A stretch of DNA of 14,136 nucleotides from Treponema sp. (GCA_031270205.1 JAISYA010000003.1:1-14136); one strand, 5' to 3'. Counted from the first letter of the stretch, positions 6,420-12,730 are shown. Made by a program: numbers and translations. Notes: generated by a model not told the origin, from the letters alone.

Positions 6420-7055
6420 CTATACCCAGCTCCCGCATACCTTTACCGCTTCGGCGGCGTTCTTGCTCCACGCGTCTGCCCCCGCGTAGGCGCAGGCGTC
6501 TGGATTGACCGCGTTCCCGCCGATGGCTATCTTCAGGGAATCCCGCAGGCCCGCTTCCTTCAGGGCCTCTATTGTCCGCTTCATCGATTCTATCGACAGC
6601 GTTAAAACCCCGGAAAGCCCCACTATTTTCGACTCGCTTTCCCGCACCGCCTTGACAAACGCCGCGGGCGCCTGATCGATACCGATATCCACCACCCTGA
6701 AGCCCGCCGCTTCCGCCATTCCCTTGAAAATATTTTTCCCTATGTCGTGAATATCCCCTTCCACCGTTCCCAGCACTATCACGCCCCGGTTACCGCTGCC
6801 GCCCGCCCCCAGCAGCGGCTTGAGTTTTTCGATGGACGCGGTAAGCAGCTCGCCGGCAAATATCAGATCCCCCACAAAATACTCGCCTTTCTCAAAGTTG
6901 TTCCCCACTATTTCCATACCCTGCTGGCAGGCTTCTACCGCCTGCCGCGCGTCCTCGCCGCCGGGATTTGACGCGATAAACTGGTCCAGCATTTCGTTTA
7001 CCGAATCCTCGTCCAGTTCTCCTACTACCTGCCTCAGTTTTACTGTGTCTATCAT
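6420..7055 (-). CDS. Stand-alone corrinoid (B12-binding) methyltransferase-shuttle protein
   Basis: This 211-residue protein is of the MtbC/MtmC/MttC type, a small corrinoid carrier that accepts a methyl group from a substrate-specific methyltransferase and hands it to a second enzyme. The N-terminal four-helix cap occupies about residues 1-85. The Rossmann-like B12 domain carries GTVEGDIHDIGKNIF with the cobalt-ligand pattern Asp101-x-His103-x-x-Gly106, then the LSGVLTLS block and IAIGGNAVN. The frame is open to 7100, but ATG 7055 is preceded by AAGGGGG and begins MIDTVKLRQVV, typical of the family; the 15 extra residues (MTNSAKRGKPQGGSG) are not. No methyltransferase or activase gene is adjacent, so its substrate (methylamine, methanol, methoxylated aromatic or other) cannot be stated. 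The upstream gene on the same strand ends 147 bases away. Confidence 0.88.
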   Translation of the reverse strand: MIDTVKLRQVVGELDEDSVNEMLDQFIASNPGGEDARQAVEACQQGMEIVGNNFEKGEYFVGDLIFAGELLTASIEKLKPLLGAGGSGNRGVIVLGTVEGDIHDIGKNIFKGMAEAAGFRVVDIGIDQAPAAFVKAVRESESKIVGLSGVLTLSIESMKRTIEALKEAGLRDSLKIAIGGNAVNPDACAYAGADAWSKNAAEAVKVCGSWV

Positions 7056-7118
7056 TCCACTGCCCCCTTGTGGTTTACCACGCTTTGCGCTGTTAGTCAA
7101 ACCGTTTTTTCATCTTCA

Positions 7119-7186
7119 AGCCTGTCCCAAAGCACCCCCGGCTATACCGGGAACGTTGGCACGGTCAATCAGTTGCGGGACAGGCT
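7119..7186. repeat. 68-bp segment bounded by perfect 10-bp inverted repeats
   Basis: AGCCTGTCCC (7119-7128) and GGGACAGGCT (7177-7186) are perfect inverse complements 48 bases apart. A smaller hairpin CCCGG-CTATA-CCGGG (7137-7151) lies inside. It sits between the end of the TPR-like gene and the start of the corrinoid gene, both on the minus strand. Neither direction has a T-run after the stem, so it is not a standard terminator. No flanking target duplication is apparent. It could be a miniature element, an mRNA 3' structure or a binding site. Confidence 0.5.
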
Positions 7187-7202
7187 CTATTGTCAAAGCA
7201 TA

Positions 7203-8417
7203 TCAGGGCATTTCCACGGTCCGCTCAAGGCGGGGACCTTCGGGGCCGAGCTGGGCGGCGGCGCGGTTTTGCCATTCAGCGGCTTCGCTTCGGGAAGCGA
7301 GGAAGGCCCACAGTTCCCGGGCCGCGGCGGCTTTGCCGTTGCCGTAAAGACTGGCGGCAAGGTAGTAGGCGGTCTTGTAGTAATCGGTCCTGGCGGTATA
7401 GGCGGAGAGGATGGAGCTGCGCCCGGTTTCTTCTGTAAGGGCTTCAAGGCTGCTGAAAGCGAAATCGTACTCACGGCGGATAAGTTCCTCAATGATGACG
7501 GTGTTCTGGATGAGGAAGGCGAACATGAGGTGTTCCTGGGCGCGGCTGTGGCGGCCCGAAAGCGCATAGTAAAAGCCCAGCAGCCGGTGCGCTTCCTCGG
7601 CTTCCGTGTTGTGATAACGGTACATGGTAAGAAAACGGGCCGCCCCCTCCTGTTCAAGGGTGCGGGTCATGGCGCGGCGGGCGAAGGAAGCGGAAGCCGC
7701 TGCGTGGGAGACCGTCTCATCCGGCGGGCGCTGCCCGGCCGGGGCGGAGTCGGACCACAGGGTGTCGCCCTCGATTATCAAAAGGAGGGTCCGCTCCATT
7801 TCGTTGTAGGCGCGCTGATTGTACTGTCCGTTCTGGGGATTTTTAAGCGGGATGGTTTTGTAGACGCCGGCGATTTTATAGAGCAGCTCCGTGGCAAAGC
7901 CCTGGTTCTCAAAAAGGGCGCGCTGTTCCCAGGCCTTGCGAAACTGGTTAAGGGCGAGGGTAAGCTCCCCTTCGGCGCGGTAGATTTCGCCTATCCAGTA
8001 CTCCGCTTCGGGGTAATCCTTGAGCCGCCCCAGGGCGTCCAGTGCCGCCGCGGCGGAATTGTTGAAACTTTCACGGGGAACGCGGTAATAGAGTTCCTCC
8101 AGGGCGGCGGAGACGGAAGTGTAGGAACGCTCCCCGGCGTAGCGCTCCACCCGTTCCAGGGAATCTCCCAGGCGGCGTACCTCGGCCACGGAAAGGAGGC
8201 TGATAAGATCCTGTTCCATGCGCTCGTACATGGCCCGCCGCTCGCGCCGGGCGTCCTCAAAGGCCAGCAGGGCGTTCCCGTAATCGCCGTCCCGGTACAG
8301 GTTTTTTCCCCGCTCAAGGGTATACCACCAGGGCCGGTTTGCCGGAACCTGCGCGGCAAGTGAAACCGCGCAGCATATACAAATAAGGAAAATGATGAGC
8401 GGCGTGTATCTCCTCAT
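7203..8417 (-). CDS. Exported TPR-like protein of unknown function, coupled to ispG
   Basis: This is a 404-residue protein with an N-terminal signal peptide: MRRY, then the hydrophobic stretch TPLIIFLICICCAVSLA, with likely cleavage after the following alanines near AAQ-V. Two cysteines lie in the hydrophobic core, but there is no clear lipobox with small residues before Cys. The mature part is almost entirely helical, with TPR-like blocks such as YPEAEYWIGEIYRAEGEL (about 136-155) and later HRLLGFYYALSGRHSRAQEH. A periplasmic or outer-membrane-associated scaffold role is inference. The frame opens at a TTG (8423), but ATG 8417 is better: AGGA lies seven bases upstream, overlapping the ispG stop codon. 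It is therefore the second gene of an ispG operon. I recall a similar ispG-hypothetical pairing in Treponema pallidum, unchecked here. Confidence 0.75.
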   Translation of the reverse strand: MRRYTPLIIFLICICCAVSLAAQVPANRPWWYTLERGKNLYRDGDYGNALLAFEDARRERRAMYERMEQDLISLLSVAEVRRLGDSLERVERYAGERSYTSVSAALEELYYRVPRESFNNSAAAALDALGRLKDYPEAEYWIGEIYRAEGELTLALNQFRKAWEQRALFENQGFATELLYKIAGVYKTIPLKNPQNGQYNQRAYNEMERTLLLIIEGDTLWSDSAPAGQRPPDETVSHAAASASFARRAMTRTLEQEGAARFLTMYRYHNTEAEEAHRLLGFYYALSGRHSRAQEHLMFAFLIQNTVIIEELIRREYDFAFSSLEALTEETGRSSILSAYTARTDYYKTAYYLAASLYGNGKAAAARELWAFLASRSEAAEWQNRAAAQLGPEGPRLERTVEMP

Positions 8418-8426
8418 GGTCAATTC

Positions 8427-9590
8427 CTATAATTTTTCCAATTCATCCTTAAAAGCGCTGTCCGCTTCGGCGGCGTGTATGGTCCGTATCACTTTTCCGT
8501 GACGGAAAATAAGCACCTTGTCCCCCGCGCCGGTAATACCCAAATCGGCGTGTTTCGCTTCTTCAGGGCCGTTCACCGCGCAGCCCATGACGGCCACACT
8601 GATGTCCCTGTCCAGGGCGTAGAGAACGGGCATCCAGCGGGCGGTAAAGCCGTGGGTGTCAAAGCCGTACCTGCCGCAGCGCGGGCAGGAAACGATGGTA
8701 ACGCCCGGCCGCCTGAGCCTGTCCGCCGGTCCCCGCGCCTGGACATGCGCGGCAGCCGCGAAGTCGAAGGGCCGAAGGGCGGTCATTTCCGCCGCCGCGG
8801 CCAGTATCTCCCTTGCGGCTATCACCTCGTTTTCCATAGTATCGGACAGCGACACCCGCAGCGTGTCGCCTATACCCCCGGCGAGCAGGGCTGCCAGCGC
8901 GACGGCGCTGCGGGCCGTTCCTGCCACCAGCGGCCCCGCCTCGGTGACGCCGATATGCAGCGGCGCGGCGCTACGCTCCGCGAGAATCCGGTTCGCCTTT
9001 ACAGTATCGGCAATTCCGGAGGCTTTCATTGATACCAAAACCTGGTCAAAGCCGAATTCCGCACAGACCGCCAGTTCCCGCTCCGCGGCTTCGGCGAGGG
9101 CTTCCGCCGTGTCCATCCCCGCGCCCACCCGCCGCCTGAGGTCCGGGGGAAGGCTTCCGGCGTTCACCCCGACGCGGATAGGAATCCCCTTTGCGGCGGC
9201 TTTTTCAAGCACCAGGCGGACCCGTTCCCTGCCGCCGATATTGCCGGGATTGACGCGGATTTTGGCTATGGGGAAATCCATACAGCGGAGGGCTATTTTG
9301 TAATCAAAGTGAATGTCCGCAACGAGCGGCATGGAGACCAGGGAAGCAAGATGCCCCAGCGCTTCCGCGGCCTCAAGGTCCGGCGCCGCAAAGCGGAGGA
9401 GGCCGCAGCCCATCCGGCCCAGGCCCTCAATTCGTCCTGCCAGGGCCGCGCCGGCTTCGCCTTCGGTATCCGCCAACGAAAGCCGGTCCTTCCACATGGT
9501 CTGAATACGCACGGGAAAACCGCCCCCCACGCCGACAGAACCGCAGTGGCCGCCGCCTATTAGTACCGTATTGGAAACCCTTCCGCTCAT
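8427..9590 (-). CDS. ispG: 4-hydroxy-3-methylbut-2-en-1-yl diphosphate synthase (IspG/GcpE)
   Basis: This 387-residue iron-sulfur enzyme makes HMBPP from methylerythritol cyclodiphosphate, the penultimate step of the MEP isoprenoid pathway. It is the short bacterial form: a TIM-barrel region with VADIHFDYKIAL and IRVNPGNIGG (111-120), then the cluster domain. Cluster ligands are Cys302 and Cys305 (SCPRCGRYGFD), Cys337 (VMGCAVNGPEEAKHADLGITG) and Glu344. Their spacing matches Escherichia coli Cys270, Cys273, Cys305 and Glu312. The N-terminal VRIQTMWKDRL segment resembles treponemal IspG sequences as I recall them. ATG 9590 has AAGGGA two bases before it, rather close. The upstream 294 bases contain two copies of the dispersed repeat unit, and the edge of one lies about ten bases from the start codon. 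Confidence 0.95.
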   Translation of the reverse strand: MSGRVSNTVLIGGGHCGSVGVGGGFPVRIQTMWKDRLSLADTEGEAGAALAGRIEGLGRMGCGLLRFAAPDLEAAEALGHLASLVSMPLVADIHFDYKIALRCMDFPIAKIRVNPGNIGGRERVRLVLEKAAAKGIPIRVGVNAGSLPPDLRRRVGAGMDTAEALAEAAERELAVCAEFGFDQVLVSMKASGIADTVKANRILAERSAAPLHIGVTEAGPLVAGTARSAVALAALLAGGIGDTLRVSLSDTMENEVIAAREILAAAAEMTALRPFDFAAAAHVQARGPADRLRRPGVTIVSCPRCGRYGFDTHGFTARWMPVLYALDRDISVAVMGCAVNGPEEAKHADLGITGAGDKVLIFRHGKVIRTIHAAEADSAFKDELEKL

Positions 9591-9602
9591 CTTCCCTTAC
9601 AC

Positions 9603-9618
9603 TTTAGCCGCCGCGCGG
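9603..9618 (-). repeat. Remnant of the palindromic repeat next to ispG
   Basis: TTTAGCCGCCGCGCGG is the second half of hairpin B plus the GCGCGG that follows it in other copies. Here it is truncated and joined to the sequence just before the ispG start. On the minus strand it leaves CTAAAGTGTAAGGG, of which TAAAGT could serve as a poor -10 box. Confidence 0.55.
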
Positions 9619-9729
9619 CCCGCTCAGTAAACGCACGGCGCAAGCCGTGTAGCTGGCCTAACGCGGCATAGCGTAGGCCCAATGACCGCCCCTGTATGCC
9701 GAAGACCGCGCGGCGGCTTTAGCCGCCGT
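9619..9729 (-). repeat. Inverted copy 1 of the palindromic repeat unit
   Basis: Read on the minus strand this matches the left-hand units at 238-340. Three stem-loops are visible on the plus strand. Hairpin A is CACGGC-GCAA-GCCGTG (9634-9649). Hairpin C has GGCCT and ACGC (9655-9664) pairing with GCGTAGGCC (9671-9679) around GGCATA, with one bulged A. Hairpin B is GGCGGCTTTAGCCGCC (9712-9727). The hairpin A sites of this copy and the next are 119 bp apart. No 23-bp array is present in this copy. Confidence 0.8.
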
Positions 9730-9739
9730 AGCGGCCGCC

Positions 9740-9849
9740 GTCTCAGTAATGGCACGGCGTAAGCCGTGTAGCTGGCCTAACGCGGCATAGCGTAGGCCCA
9801 GTGACCGCCCCCGTATGCCATAGACCGCGCGGCGGCTTTAGCCGCCGCA
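9740..9849 (-). repeat. Inverted copy 2 of the palindromic repeat unit
   Basis: It is nearly identical to copy 1: hairpin A is CACGGC-GTAA-GCCGTG (9753-9768), then the same GGCCTA...TAGGCC stem, then GACCGCCCCCGTATGCC, then hairpin B (9831-9846). It occupies the atpK-ispG gap together with copy 1. The rest of that gap holds a 6-bp hairpin, CCGATC-loop-GATCGG (9854-9872), just after the atpK stop, without a T-run. Confidence 0.8.
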
Positions 9850-9884
9850 GTGGCCGATCCAGGGCTGATCGGGCATCCTTCTTC

Positions 9885-10319
9885 TTACGCGATAAGCATG
9901 GCGAAGACCATCACGAACAGGGCCACGGTTTCGCACAAACCGATGATCAACATGTAGTTGCCGAATCCCTGCTCGGTTTCGGCGTAGGCGTCCGAGGCCG
10001 AGGCGGAACAGCACCCCTGGGCATACGCGGAAGCGCCGATGGCAAGGCCCGCGAAGAGGCCCACGCCCAAAAGCTGAAAACCGTTGAGCCGCTCAGTAGC
10101 GGCAAGCACGTTCATCAGAATGAAACCGTAAATCGTCTGGGTCAGGGGAGCGCCCGCGAAAGCCACCAAAATGAACGGTACCGGCTTATTCTGAATAAAG
10201 CACTTTTTCCAGGCCCCGATAGCGGCCATGCCCGCCGAGCGCGCGCCCAGCGCCGAACCCAGCGCCGAAAGGCCCAGGCAGGCCCCAATTCCAATCTCGC
10301 CGACCAATCCCGTATCCAT
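9885..10319 (-). CDS. atpK: V-type ATPase subunit K (membrane rotor proteolipid)
   Basis: This 144-residue, four-helix rotor subunit is a duplicated proteolipid of the kind that forms the c/K ring of bacterial V-type ATPases. Helices lie at about 5-34, 47-73, 81-104 and 120-144. The ion carboxylate is Glu130 in helix 4 (IIGLCETVALFVMV). Helix 2 has Thr60-Gln61 (GAPLTQTIYGF) and helix 3 has Gln101 (AYAQG). These correspond to Thr64, Gln65, Gln110 and Glu139, the sodium site of Enterococcus hirae NtpK, so sodium coupling is a reasonable inference. The frame is open to 10376, but ATG 10319 follows GAGGAGA at the right distance and starts MDTGLVGEIGIG, as expected for the family. It is the second gene after atpI, separated by 80 bases containing a long hairpin. 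Confidence 0.93.
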   Translation of the reverse strand: MDTGLVGEIGIGACLGLSALGSALGARSAGMAAIGAWKKCFIQNKPVPFILVAFAGAPLTQTIYGFILMNVLAATERLNGFQLLGVGLFAGLAIGASAYAQGCCSASASDAYAETEQGFGNYMLIIGLCETVALFVMVFAMLIA

Positions 10320-10336
10320 ACATATCTCCTCACGAA

Positions 10337-10397
10337 TAACCGCGGACCTCACCGGCGCAAGCGAAAGCGCAAGCAAACGCCTGTGAGTCCGCGGTTA
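10337..10397 (-). promoter_or_regulatory. Long intercistronic hairpin between atpI and atpK
   Basis: TAACCGCGGA (10337-10346) pairs with TCCGCGGTTA (10388-10397). After one bulged C, CTCAC (10348-10352) pairs with GTGAG (10383-10387). GGCG (10354-10357) pairs with CGCC (10378-10381), leaving a loop of about 20 bases. The stem starts two bases beyond the atpI stop codon and ends before the atpK ribosome site (10325-10331). No T-run follows, so a transcript-stability or processing element is more likely than a terminator. Confidence 0.7.
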
Positions 10398-10399
10398 GT

Positions 10400-12313
10400 T
10401 CAAATCTTCTTTTGCTTTAGCGCAAAAGGTTTATATGCGTAACCGGACCATTCCATTCCCAAATGGTTGCCGGCGTATTCCAAAAGATTAAGACGCACCC
10501 CGTGGACAATCACCGAAAGGGCGTTCATCATGATGTTGAGGGCGTGGCCGAAAACCAAAATCAGCGCCGCGGCGAAAACCCGCAAAAAGAACCCAACGCC
10601 CAGCGCGCCGAAGCCCCCGGCGGGAATTGCCATTGAGTTGAAACTCTGGGCGATAATGCTCCCCGCCAGCCCCACCGCGAAGAGCCGTATATAACTGATA
10701 ATATCCGCGAAACTGCCCACGGCGTTCAGGAATATCGAAAGGAAATTGGCGAAGCTCTTCCCGATGTTTTTGAGGAAATTGCCGCCGTTCTGTTCGGCAA
10801 AGACAAAGTAGAGCGCCAGGCCGCCGCCGATAAGGTACACCGCGAAAGGCGGCAGACTCATTTTAAGGAGCATGAACAGCACGAGGAAGTACAGGCCCAG
10901 CATCATGAGCAGCCAGCCCGCCTGGGCCAGCGCCGTCAGGGAGGGCAGGAGCCGGCGGATGTTTTTGCCGCGGCCCCACACAAGCTGCGCCGCCCCGACC
11001 GTGAAACAGAGAAACTGGATATTCCAGCGGGTTTTCAGATCGCCGGCCGGAACCTCCGCGGGCAGCTTAAACACCCGCCGCAGCGCCGGGGGGAAGGCGG
11101 CCAGCGGCCCGGTATTGTTAAACGGCGGCGCGATAAGGGCGCGCAAAACCGGCGGCAGGCTTTCCACAGGCGCGGCGAACCACGAGCCGGTAACGGCCCC
11201 CCACACCACCGTGCAGCACGAAAGCAGCATAAAGAGCTTCGCCGCGTCGGGCATTGCGCCGCTTTTCTTTCTAAAGACCAGGCCCGCCGCCAGGGAGGCC
11301 GCGAAAAGCAACAGGCCGTAGGCGGCGTCGCCGAAAATCATCGCAAAGAACAGACAGAAAAACACGAGATATGAAAGGCTGATGTCATATTCCTGATAGC
11401 CGGGTATAGTCCCCAAAAAGGAAAACAGCGGCTGGATGATGCGCACAACGGCGTTGTTTCTAACCAGGGTCGGCGGCCGGTCGGCGGCCGCGGCGTCCTC
11501 GCAGACCAGGGCCCAGCCGTTTTCCGCCGCGGTCCGCTTGAGCAGCCCCAGGCTGTCATGCGGCGCAAAGCCGCACAGCCACGAAACGGTGGATTCGGCG
11601 GCAGGCTCCTCCAGGGTTTCCATGCTCGCCCGGGCGGTTTCAAATTCAATCCGTTCCTGCACCAGGGCCAGTTCCGCCTCCAGGCCGTCCCTGCGGAGCG
11701 CCATGCGGGCAAGCTCCGCCTCGATTTCATCGATACGGCGCCTTATTTCCTTTAGGCGCCCGTCAATCAGCGAAAGGGACAGCACGGGAAACGTAAAGGG
11801 CTGCGCCCCGGCAATTTCCGAAAGCGCGAAAGCGCGCACCCCCCGCTTGTCGCGGGAAATAACGATGAGCTTTGTCTCCTCCCCCAGGGAATCGTAAGCC
11901 TTCAGGGGAAGTTCGTAGGGAATCAGCGTAACGCCGTACGCGGCAAGCGCGGTAAGGGCGCGGGGATCAAAATCCCCCCAGAGTTCAAGCCGCCGCCGCT
12001 CCTTGGTCTGGTACATAATCTGGTCTTGCAGAATCTTTTTTTCGTTCCCCATGCCCAGGATACGGCGTACCATATCCTCCGCGCTTGCGGCGGGCGCGCC
12101 GCCGGCTCCGTCTGTTTTGCGCGCCGGATACCGGCGCACCATGCCCAGCGCGCGCCTAAGCCCCGACCGCTTTTCCAGCAGCGCGCCCAGGGCGTCGGAG
12201 GAGACGTTCTTTTTTTCCAGGTGCAGCACGCCGGCTTCCCGCAGCTTTTCGAGGGAAATCTCCCGCTCCCGCTCCATAACCACGAGGGACACTTTTTTCA
12301 TGGGTACAATCAT
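10400..12313 (-). CDS. atpI: V-type ATPase subunit I (membrane stator, a-subunit homologue)
   Basis: This 637-residue subunit I/a holds the ion half-channels against the K ring and, through its N-terminal half, the peripheral stalk. The soluble N-terminal domain (about 1-290) begins MIVPMKKVSLVV and includes a charged coiled coil near 190-235 (RLKEIRRRIDEIEAEL and following). The C-terminal half has about seven to eight membrane helices starting at YLVFFCLFFAMIFGDAAYGLLLF. The essential arginine of the channel is Arg543 in SYIRLFAVGLAGS. Start ATG 12313 gives the usual family N-terminus; a second ATG at 12301 is possible. A promoter with its -10 box only nine bases from the start lies directly upstream, and no catalytic A/B/D/E genes adjoin, so I and K form a separate unit here. 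Confidence 0.95.
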   Translation of the reverse strand: MIVPMKKVSLVVMEREREISLEKLREAGVLHLEKKNVSSDALGALLEKRSGLRRALGMVRRYPARKTDGAGGAPAASAEDMVRRILGMGNEKKILQDQIMYQTKERRRLELWGDFDPRALTALAAYGVTLIPYELPLKAYDSLGEETKLIVISRDKRGVRAFALSEIAGAQPFTFPVLSLSLIDGRLKEIRRRIDEIEAELARMALRRDGLEAELALVQERIEFETARASMETLEEPAAESTVSWLCGFAPHDSLGLLKRTAAENGWALVCEDAAAADRPPTLVRNNAVVRIIQPLFSFLGTIPGYQEYDISLSYLVFFCLFFAMIFGDAAYGLLLFAASLAAGLVFRKKSGAMPDAAKLFMLLSCCTVVWGAVTGSWFAAPVESLPPVLRALIAPPFNNTGPLAAFPPALRRVFKLPAEVPAGDLKTRWNIQFLCFTVGAAQLVWGRGKNIRRLLPSLTALAQAGWLLMMLGLYFLVLFMLLKMSLPPFAVYLIGGGLALYFVFAEQNGGNFLKNIGKSFANFLSIFLNAVGSFADIISYIRLFAVGLAGSIIAQSFNSMAIPAGGFGALGVGFFLRVFAAALILVFGHALNIMMNALSVIVHGVRLNLLEYAGNHLGMEWSGYAYKPFALKQKKI

Positions 12314-12322
12314 TCAGCCCCC

Positions 12323-12350
12323 ATTATACCGGATTGGGGGAAAGATTCAA
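12323..12350 (-). promoter_or_regulatory. Promoter of atpI-atpK
   Basis: On the minus strand TTGAAT (12350-12345) and TATAAT (12328-12323) are 16 bases apart. The predicted start of transcription falls near 12316, leaving a leader of only a few bases before ATG 12313 or about 15 before ATG 12301. The -35 box touches the outer end of the heptanucleotide hairpin. Confidence 0.6.
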
Positions 12351-12482
12351 GAGCAAAGAGCAAAGAGCAGAGAGCAGGGAGCAAAGAAGAGCGAATGAAG
12401 AGCGAGTTTATCGAGGACGGAGAACGGGGAGTCCGCTATTGACATCACTGCTCACTGCTCACTGCTCTTTGTTCATTGTTCT
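12350..12482. repeat. Hairpin-forming pair of heptanucleotide repeat arrays
   Basis: The left arm has five 7-bp units of the type AGAGCAA/AGAGCAG/GGAGCAA (12350-12384). The right arm has five of the type ACTGCTC/TTTGTTC/ATTGTTC (12447-12481). The arms are complementary: 12350-12382 can pair with 12450-12482 over 33 positions with three mismatches and two G-T pairs, around a 67-base loop. This fills most of the upstream half of the 441-base gap between atpI and the lipoprotein. No transposase or clear target duplication is seen. Confidence 0.75.
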
Positions 12483-12484
12483 GC

Positions 12485-12513
12485 TTGACCGCCGGGCAAA
12501 ACCGTGCTACACT
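12485..12513 (+). promoter_or_regulatory. Upstream plus-strand promoter before the lipoprotein
   Basis: TTGACC (12485-12490) and TACACT (12508-12513) are separated by 17 bases. It lies immediately beyond the right arm of the heptanucleotide hairpin. Transcription would start near 12520, giving a leader of about 236 bases to the lipoprotein ATG. Confidence 0.5.
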
Positions 12514-12529
12514 GCTTCACAAGAACGGG

Positions 12530-12730
12530 GTGAAGACTACGATTTCTCACATTCTTTTCACTTTTTGCTTGCTTTTTTCCGCACTTGCCAGTATAATCTC
12601 TCTCTCTATATATATACTCACCCGAATCTCTTTTCCGGGAGACGACTCTGCCCACAGGGCAGCCTTGCTTCCCTTCCGTAACCACGCAAAAATGCCGGAC
12701 GCCTCCGCACGGGGGCCTACCGGCTTTTGA
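12530..12730 (+). CDS. Doubtful small hydrophobic ORF in the leader region
   Basis: From GTG 12530, after AACGGG, an open frame encodes 66 residues starting VKTTISHILFTFCLLF with one hydrophobic stretch at about 5-31, then a polar tail. It lies between a promoter and a terminator-like hairpin and ends inside that hairpin. I do not recognise it, the ribosome site is poor, and a second promoter and dinucleotide repeats lie within it. It may be chance, a leader peptide or a small membrane protein; chance is most likely. Confidence 0.15.
   Translation: MKTTISHILFTFCLLFSALASIISLSIYILTRISFPGDDSAHRAALLPFRNHAKMPDASARGPTGF
12569..12597 (+). promoter_or_regulatory. Second plus-strand promoter before the lipoprotein
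   Basis: TTGCTT (12569-12574) and a perfect TATAAT (12592-12597) are 17 bases apart. The predicted start (about 12604) falls inside the TC/TA dinucleotide tract. This is the better candidate for driving the lipoprotein gene. Confidence 0.55.
12597..12616. repeat. Dinucleotide tract (TC)5(TA)5 at the promoter start point
   Basis: Five TC units (12597-12606) are followed by five TA units (12607-12616), starting at the last base of the TATAAT box. Copy-number slippage here would change the initially transcribed region. The tract is short, so this is only a possibility. Confidence 0.6.
12694..12728 (+). terminator. Terminator-like hairpin in the lipoprotein leader
   Basis: GCCGG (12694-12698) pairs with CCGGC (12720-12724), and GCCTCC (12701-12706) with GGGGGC (12711-12716) around a GCAC tetraloop, with one G-T pair. 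TTTT follows directly. It lies 28 bases before the lipoprotein ATG and downstream of both promoters, so it would act as an attenuator unless the gene has another promoter. The T-run is short. Confidence 0.4.

Noticed and set aside
7056..7202. Cobalamin riboswitch upstream of the corrinoid gene
   Set aside because: The leader contains an inverted repeat, but I cannot find a B12-box-like sequence or the expected helices, and 147 bases is short for the class.
9854..9872. Terminator after atpK
   Set aside because: There is a 6-bp stem with a 7-base loop, but no T-run on the minus strand. It may be a weak mRNA end structure only.
12350..12482. Intrinsic terminator for the flanking genes
   Set aside because: The arms are far apart with a 67-base loop, there is no T-run after either arm, and no gene ends into it.
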